Shown here one piece after another: positions 58,972 to 64,000 of a stretch of 64,000 bases of DNA. The notes beneath the pieces are model-generated. The model was not told the DNA's origin. It was given only the letters and a program-made list of their open reading frames with translations, and made no database searches. This DNA is from Symbiodinium natans (lineage: Eukaryota; Sar; Dinophyceae; Suessiales; Symbiodiniaceae): positions 690,216 to 754,215 of the forward strand of contig CAJNDS010001447.1 of the NCBI GenBank assembly GCA_905221605.1, written 5' to 3'. Every line of letters starts with the position of its first letter. Positions within the stretch are counted from its first letter, which is position 1. A program made the position numbers and the translations under genes.

Positions 58972-61757
58972 ACGGTCCAAAAGAAGAACCCTGCGGCTGC
59001 GAATCCGCGGCCGCTCATTTTCAAGTGCACACCTTTGTGCAAGCGCTATCATTGAGGCTATCATTTAATTTTCGCAGCAATGTCTAAAAGAGAACGTGCT
59101 GCCAATTGATGGCGTGTTTCACCGGCGCTGTATGGCGCTGTCAATGTTCGTTGTCAGCTGAATGGTTGCGGCGATCGTCGCGGAGATTTCGTGCAAAAGG
59201 TGCCATTGTGCCACAGCGTTGGGCATGAAATCTGCAACGGCATGCCCAAAGCAACGACGAAGGACATCGAGAGGCCTCGCAGCCTCAATGAAAGTCCTTC
59301 AATGCAAAAGTGGAGGTTTAGTGGAATGCTCTCCTGTCCACTTTTTGGTGGGGAAGGCGGGGGCTCTCTGCTCATGGCTGGGGCCTTGTGGCTCCTTTGT
59401 CCGGCTCGGGGGCGGAGTACTTTTTTTTTTTTTATTTTTTTTTTATGGTTTTGTTTCTTTTTCCTTTTCAAGTATATATATATATATATTCACATATATA
59501 TATATACATGTGTATATACAGTTTTGTATCGTTTGATTTTCTTAGGGCTCTAGTTTCGCTTCATGATGGGGTGGGGCGACGCATGCACCCAGCTATCATG
59601 ATGCAATACATGATGCGGTATAGTTTTTGGAAATAATTTCCGAGGAAACGATTTCTGAAATAAATAGAGGAATTCAGAGTTTTTGTTGAGATACGGATGC
59701 CATGCGCTTGGGGCCTTCGGATTTGCTTATTTCGGGTCCTCTGGGCCCAAATTGCAGAAGACGTTGGGGGTTACTGAGAGTGCTCTTCCAATCATCTGCG
59801 CCAAAACGTGCACAGTGGTGGCCTTGAAGCTTCCGGGTTGTGCCGAAATGGTTTCGCCTTCCGAGTTGCGGCCCTTGTGCTGCGTCTGAGCACCTGCATC
59901 GGCGCATATCGGCACATCGCCTGCTCACGCCCGCATCACCTCATCTCTTTCCAGCAGCTCCACATCCAGTGGCACCACTCCGATAGAGACGAACGCCTGT
60001 GAGCTTCCGCTGTGGTTTCAAGGCCGCTGTGCACTTTGGAATGCAAAGTAGCGAGTGCTTGCCAGACCTTTGACAAGGCAGAGCGGACGTGCAGGAGTTA
60101 GTGCAGAACAGGAGAAGGCAGAGAAAGACGTAGGGTGAGGGCTCCTGGACGTTAGGCCTGACAGTCCTAGAATCATACCGGTTGGTCCTTTTGTGAGCGA
60201 CCGAGCGTGTTCAACTAGCATCCTGCTTTGCAGGACCGAGCATACTCAAAGATCGTATTCAAATAGCGCTCAAGTTTTGGGGGCCCGCGCATTCAGAACA
60301 CTGTACAAGAAAAACATATCCCTCAGAGGTTTGTCGTATGTCCCCTCTCTTCATGCTCGTAAGGTTTGGTGAGGAGGGCCTTAGAAGTTTGTCGCATGTC
60401 CCCCTCGCTTCGTGCTCTTAGGGTGACATCGTAAGCAACTAGCACCGCCGCGCAAGCACCTCAAGAGGAATGCGCCCACTTCATCAGCCCTCCGATCTTG
60501 AAGGAGACCTCGCCAGTCGGAGCGGTGGGGACGTTGAGACAACTTGACAGCTCTGGCGCCAACCGCACCCTTAGATTTCCAGCGGCTCAACACTGGCCGT
60601 TGGCAAAACTTGCCCCCTTTCGTTTCTCCTCTTTGCTCAAAGTTTGAGCAGCTCTTCTTCGTAGCTCGATCGCTTCTAGAGGGCGAATGAATTTCTCGTG
60701 TCAGACACATCATACACCCATGTCTGGGAACGTGCACATCTGCAGGTTTGGGCGCGACAAAAACCATCACTATGTGTGCCCATGCAAACATGCGTGTGGG
60801 CAGAAAGGCAGGTGCTTCCGGGCACATGTACGTCATGTTTTGTTATGTCCACACTACTACATGTTTGTGTCAGCACAACATGTCTCTCCGTGTGCACCCA
60901 ATATGAATGGCAAGGTTGTGCGCGTCATTTTCTCTGTTTCCCGGCTGGCGCGGACGAATACCAAACACATGTTGTATTCAACGTCTTTGACAAAAGTCAC
61001 AGTCCGTCGCGCATGCGTTCTTTAAGCTCCGGCAAAAGGTTGGCCCCCCGCGCATTGCAAACTCCCTGTCGTATCTGCTGTTGGAGAATTTCGGGACAAC
61101 AAATCAGTACCTTAGAGTCTCAACTTCGCTCGGAACTCTGAGGTCACCTCCTGGAATCACACGTTCGTAGGAGTTGTATTGGTAGTATGCGACAGCCATA
61201 TGCTTCTGCAAATGATGCTTTCGTCATCTCTCGCCAACGATTATTGTTACATATCGTGGGCCCTCCAGAATCGTAAAGAGCTGGTCAAGTGTTGGTAGCA
61301 GCATGTTAGGTCTTCCGTTTCGCCTGCTGCCACGCACTTTGAAACGGATGCCTCATCATCTAGCTCATAAACTCACAGAGGCATAGAGGCATTTTTTGTC
61401 CGCTGCCCTTTGTGATTTTGCACCGAGTTTGGAGTCATCATAGGGGACTTCATTGAGAAGTGACATTGTACCTCGTTGAAGAGTGCCTTGGAGACCGTGT
61501 TCAGCCTGTTCAGCCTGAGCTTGTGGTGCCAAAGTCTTGAAGATGATCGACTCGCAGCAATTTTTCAGTTTCCCCTCACATTTTCGGGGTTTCCTCAGTG
61601 CAAGGCCAGTAAGGGTACAACGCTGCATTCAGGACAGCACATGCCTTTATACTGATTTATGCTACATCTTCAGCCTTCTACTTACCAGCACTGCCCTGAC
61701 CGTCCCCTCTCGCTTTGAGCTCTCGCTTTGAGCCCCTTCTTCTGGAGGGGGAGCGAT
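58972..61757. other. Intergenic region without a recognised gene
   Basis: It contains a T-rich tract (59419-59445), (TA)n microsatellites (59473-59518) and GC-mixed unique DNA. CA/TG-rich segments occur near 60700-60960. Open frames up to about 150 codons on both strands lack any domain or coding character. Promoter elements of the next gene must lie near its right end but are not recognisable. Confidence 0.5.
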
Positions 61758-63827
61758 ATGGGCAACTGTTCACCTCGCAGTTTGGAAGGAGGTCACTTTG
61801 AGCATGAGCAGTATGCCCCAATGTGGGTGGTGAAGGTGGAGGATGTCCTGGAGATGACCGGGCGACTGCAGCCCCATCAGGTCTTGAAAGACCAGGGCCT
61901 GCTCGTCGAGTGGAGCTCCATGATGTTCCTCGGCCACATGCGCCTGTGCTTGTTGCTTCTCAACTTCTGATCTCCTCAGACCCTTAGTTAGAAGGAAACG
62001 GGTAATGCATTAGGCTATGCTTGGACGATGCTCCTGGGGGTGTGCGTGTCAAGATCGAATTACGCAGGTTCAGCGTCTTCGTGTCGCACCAATGGCTGGG
62101 CTTTTCTCATCCCGACCCATCTGGCGAGCAACTGCGGGTCCTTCAAAGCATCTTGAGAAATCTGATCTCAGGGCGCATCAAAGTGGAGCATGATGCCGTG
62201 TCTCAAATCAATGGCTGTCTTCGCACGCTGACACTTGCAGAATGTGGGAGGATACAAGCTGGCGCCATTTGGCTGGATTACTTCTCTGTGCCTCAGCATG
62301 TGGGTAGCAGCCCCATTGGAGAACAGCCCCAGTACGTCAGGTCGATTCCTTCCTACGTGGATCGTTGCGAGGCCTTCCTTGCTCTAACACCAAGTGCGGC
62401 CCACGAAATGGGGTATCGTTGCAATGATGACAGCTGGATACAGCGAGGCTGGTGCAGGCTCGAGTTGTGGTGCAAGACGCTCTCCACAAGATCCAGCATT
62501 CCAGTGATTCAAGTGACCGGCCATGACGTGGCACAGTTCACAAAGCCAGATTGGATTCACAACCCGGTACACTCTGGCGACTTTGCCTTGGAGGAGGACC
62601 GCCCCGCAAGTAACCGCGTCGTTCAGGCAGTTCTGGAGCACAAGCTTCGTGAGCTGCGGAGCAGGAAAAACTTGACGGCCTACCGGTTCTACAAGGCCTG
62701 CTTTCATACGATGATTGGCGTGTCTGTCGTAGAGCGAAGCATTGAGGAGTTCCTTTCCGAGTTTGCATTCTCGCTGCCACTGAAGCAGCACAGTGGCTTG
62801 GGCCCGGTGGCCTGCGCAGTTCCTCAGTAGAGCCAGTAGACTTGGTACTGTCTGACTGCATCAGGATTTTGCTCCTTTATAGGAACTAGTCCGGCAAGTA
62901 AGCTCAATGCTGAAGGGCCAAAAGCAGAAGATAGGAAGAGAGAAGGAGGCTCCACTTCTACATGCAAACTGTAGATTAGGCGGAAGCCTCGTCGAGAATT
63001 CAGCAAGTAAGGCGCTGGCAGGCGACAGCCAGCTGGTTCGCAGCCTTGCCTCGTCCAGGGCTTCTGTAAACACACTGGCGCCAGCAATGCCTGAGGTCAA
63101 CAGCGTTTCAGGCCTCTCCCCGTTGCATTTGGCTTGCATGTTCAGAAGCCACGACCTGAAGCTCTTGCACACGCTCCTGGAGCTCAGAGCCGACATCAAC
63201 AGCTCCAATGGGTTCCTGAGCACTCCCTTGGGATGGTGTCGCACAGCAGGCGCTGTTGAGCTGTTAATTCGACACGGTTCTGGAGTAAATGAATGGGGAA
63301 ACCTCATCTTTCATATGCCCCCGGTCGAAGTTGCTCTTGGATTGCGTGCCCCATGTGAAGTCCTGGCGAAGCTTCTGGAGCTCAGAGCAGATGTGACAAG
63401 CTCATCACCCTTTTTTTCAGTCGCCTTCGCAGGTGGCTCCAACAACAGTCTGAATTCGGCACGGATGTTGCTGGGAAGCAAGGCCGATGTCAACCAGCGC
63501 CAGCTGGTTGTTGGTATCGAGCGGAAAATAGAGCTGGCAGCGAGGGCCTACTGCCTGTGCTGCAGAGAGCCTCCAATCCTGGCGAAGTTCTTTGCAAACA
63601 TCAGCACCACTCCACTAGGCTATGCGGCCATGTTCAACAACGAGGACTTCCTGATCTTCCTTCTGTGTGCCCGGGCGGATCCAGAGATCAAGAACAACCG
63701 AAACCTGCGTCCGATAGATCTTGCCAGCTCGGAAAGAATCCGACAGCTGCTGCGGGAGAGGTTAGAGTGGTGTGAGCCGTGTCCACTGGTCTCGAACGTT
63801 TCGGACGTGTCGTGGTTTAGCATATAG
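61758..63827 (+). CDS. TIR-like / ankyrin-repeat protein with N-terminal lipidation signal
   Basis: I read three exons. 61758-61924: MGNCSPRSLEGG, then APMWVVKVEDVLEMTGRLQP and LVEWSSM, donor AT|GTTCC. 62068-62818 (after TACGCAG): FSVFVSHQWLGFSHPDPSGE, AGAIWLDYFSVPQHVGSS, DSWIQRGWCRLELWCKT, donor GCA|GTTCC. 62883-63827 (after TTTATAG): ELVRQVSSMLKGQ and ankyrin-type units (SGLSPLHLACMF..., LLHTLLELRADINSS, LAKLLELRADV, TPLGYAAMFNNEDFLIFLLC), stop TAG. The joined frame is exactly 621 codons. FVSHQWLG / W.DYFS(V/I)PQ / RGWCR.E is a recurrent dinoflagellate TIR-like domain, often with ankyrin repeats. MGNC predicts N-myristoylation with possible Cys palmitoylation. An upstream in-frame ATG at 61728 is less likely. 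The partner or enzyme activity is unknown. Confidence 0.75.
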
Positions 63828-64000
63828 CCTATGCCCCCGGCTTGCTGCCGAACTGGGGAGTGTGGGGCTGCCGTTGGAGAAGCATACATGTTAGTAAATA
63901 TTCACATATATATATATATATGTATATATTTTGATATGCATAGTATTACTATAATGAATACATGCGCAAATACAAAAACAAAGCACAAACAAATACATGA
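63828..64000. other. 3' flank with AT microsatellite
   Basis: After the TAG stop, a (TA)n tract (63904-63925) and an A-rich tail (CAAATACAAAAACAAAGCAC). Likely 3' UTR or intergenic DNA; the window ends here. Confidence 0.6.

Overview
ORGANISM. The window reads as nuclear DNA of a dinoflagellate, most like Symbiodiniaceae/Suessiales. The evidence is: telomere-type TTTAGGG/CCCTAAA repeats; GC-rich coding exons with inferred GC as well as GT splice donors; expanded dinoflagellate families (KCNH/CNG-like channels without a K+ filter, TIR-like plus ankyrin proteins); and several layers of retroelements. The clear genes of the right half (37.8-63.8 kb) all lie on the + strand, as expected for dinoflagellate one-direction gene clusters. 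No rRNA, tRNA, CRISPR or bacterial-type operon was seen.

LAYOUT. (1) 1-20.6 kb: about thirty blocks of telomere-type heptamers in both orientations, separated by short unique islands. Several islands look like exons. Others are about 105-115 bp elements with terminal inverted repeats (MITE-like, at least five families). Two copies of one secreted, cysteine-rich, discoidin/F5-8-type-C-like gene lie in tandem (8.2-13.5 and 16.6-20.5 kb), with introns full of telomere-type repeats. (2) 20590-20689: a 100-N assembly gap. (3) 20.7-27.8 kb: four full units and one partial unit of a 1.70-1.74 kb tandem repeat. (4) 27.8-37.8 kb: repeat-rich DNA with a decayed Ty1/copia gag-protease fragment, several minisatellites, an irregular 'GACACCTGGACTGATT' array, and a duplicated block carrying minus-strand reverse-transcriptase C-terminal remnants. 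(5) 37818-40028: an intronless gene for a FIST domain fused to a TIR-like domain. (6) 42.3-59.0 kb: a many-exon gene for a channel with a cyclic-nucleotide-binding-like domain and a long conserved C-terminal region. One of its small introns holds a 9.8 kb Ty1/copia element with identical 179-bp LTRs and a TCTTT target duplication. (7) 59.0-61.7 kb: intergenic. (8) 61758-63827: a three-exon gene for an N-myristoylation-signal TIR-like/ankyrin protein.

HOW THEY FIT. The FIST-TIR, channel and TIR-ankyrin genes all suggest sensing and signalling at membranes; both TIR-like proteins begin with Met-Gly lipidation signals. No shared pathway can be shown from sequence alone. Most exon borders are my reading of frame continuity and splice consensus and need transcript evidence. 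The strongest oddities are the young copia element (identical LTRs, yet several frame breaks; membrane-type ORFs before gag; a roughly 660-residue extension after RNase H; a strand-specific AGGAA excess in all three codon registers) and the telomere-type repeats inside what look like introns.
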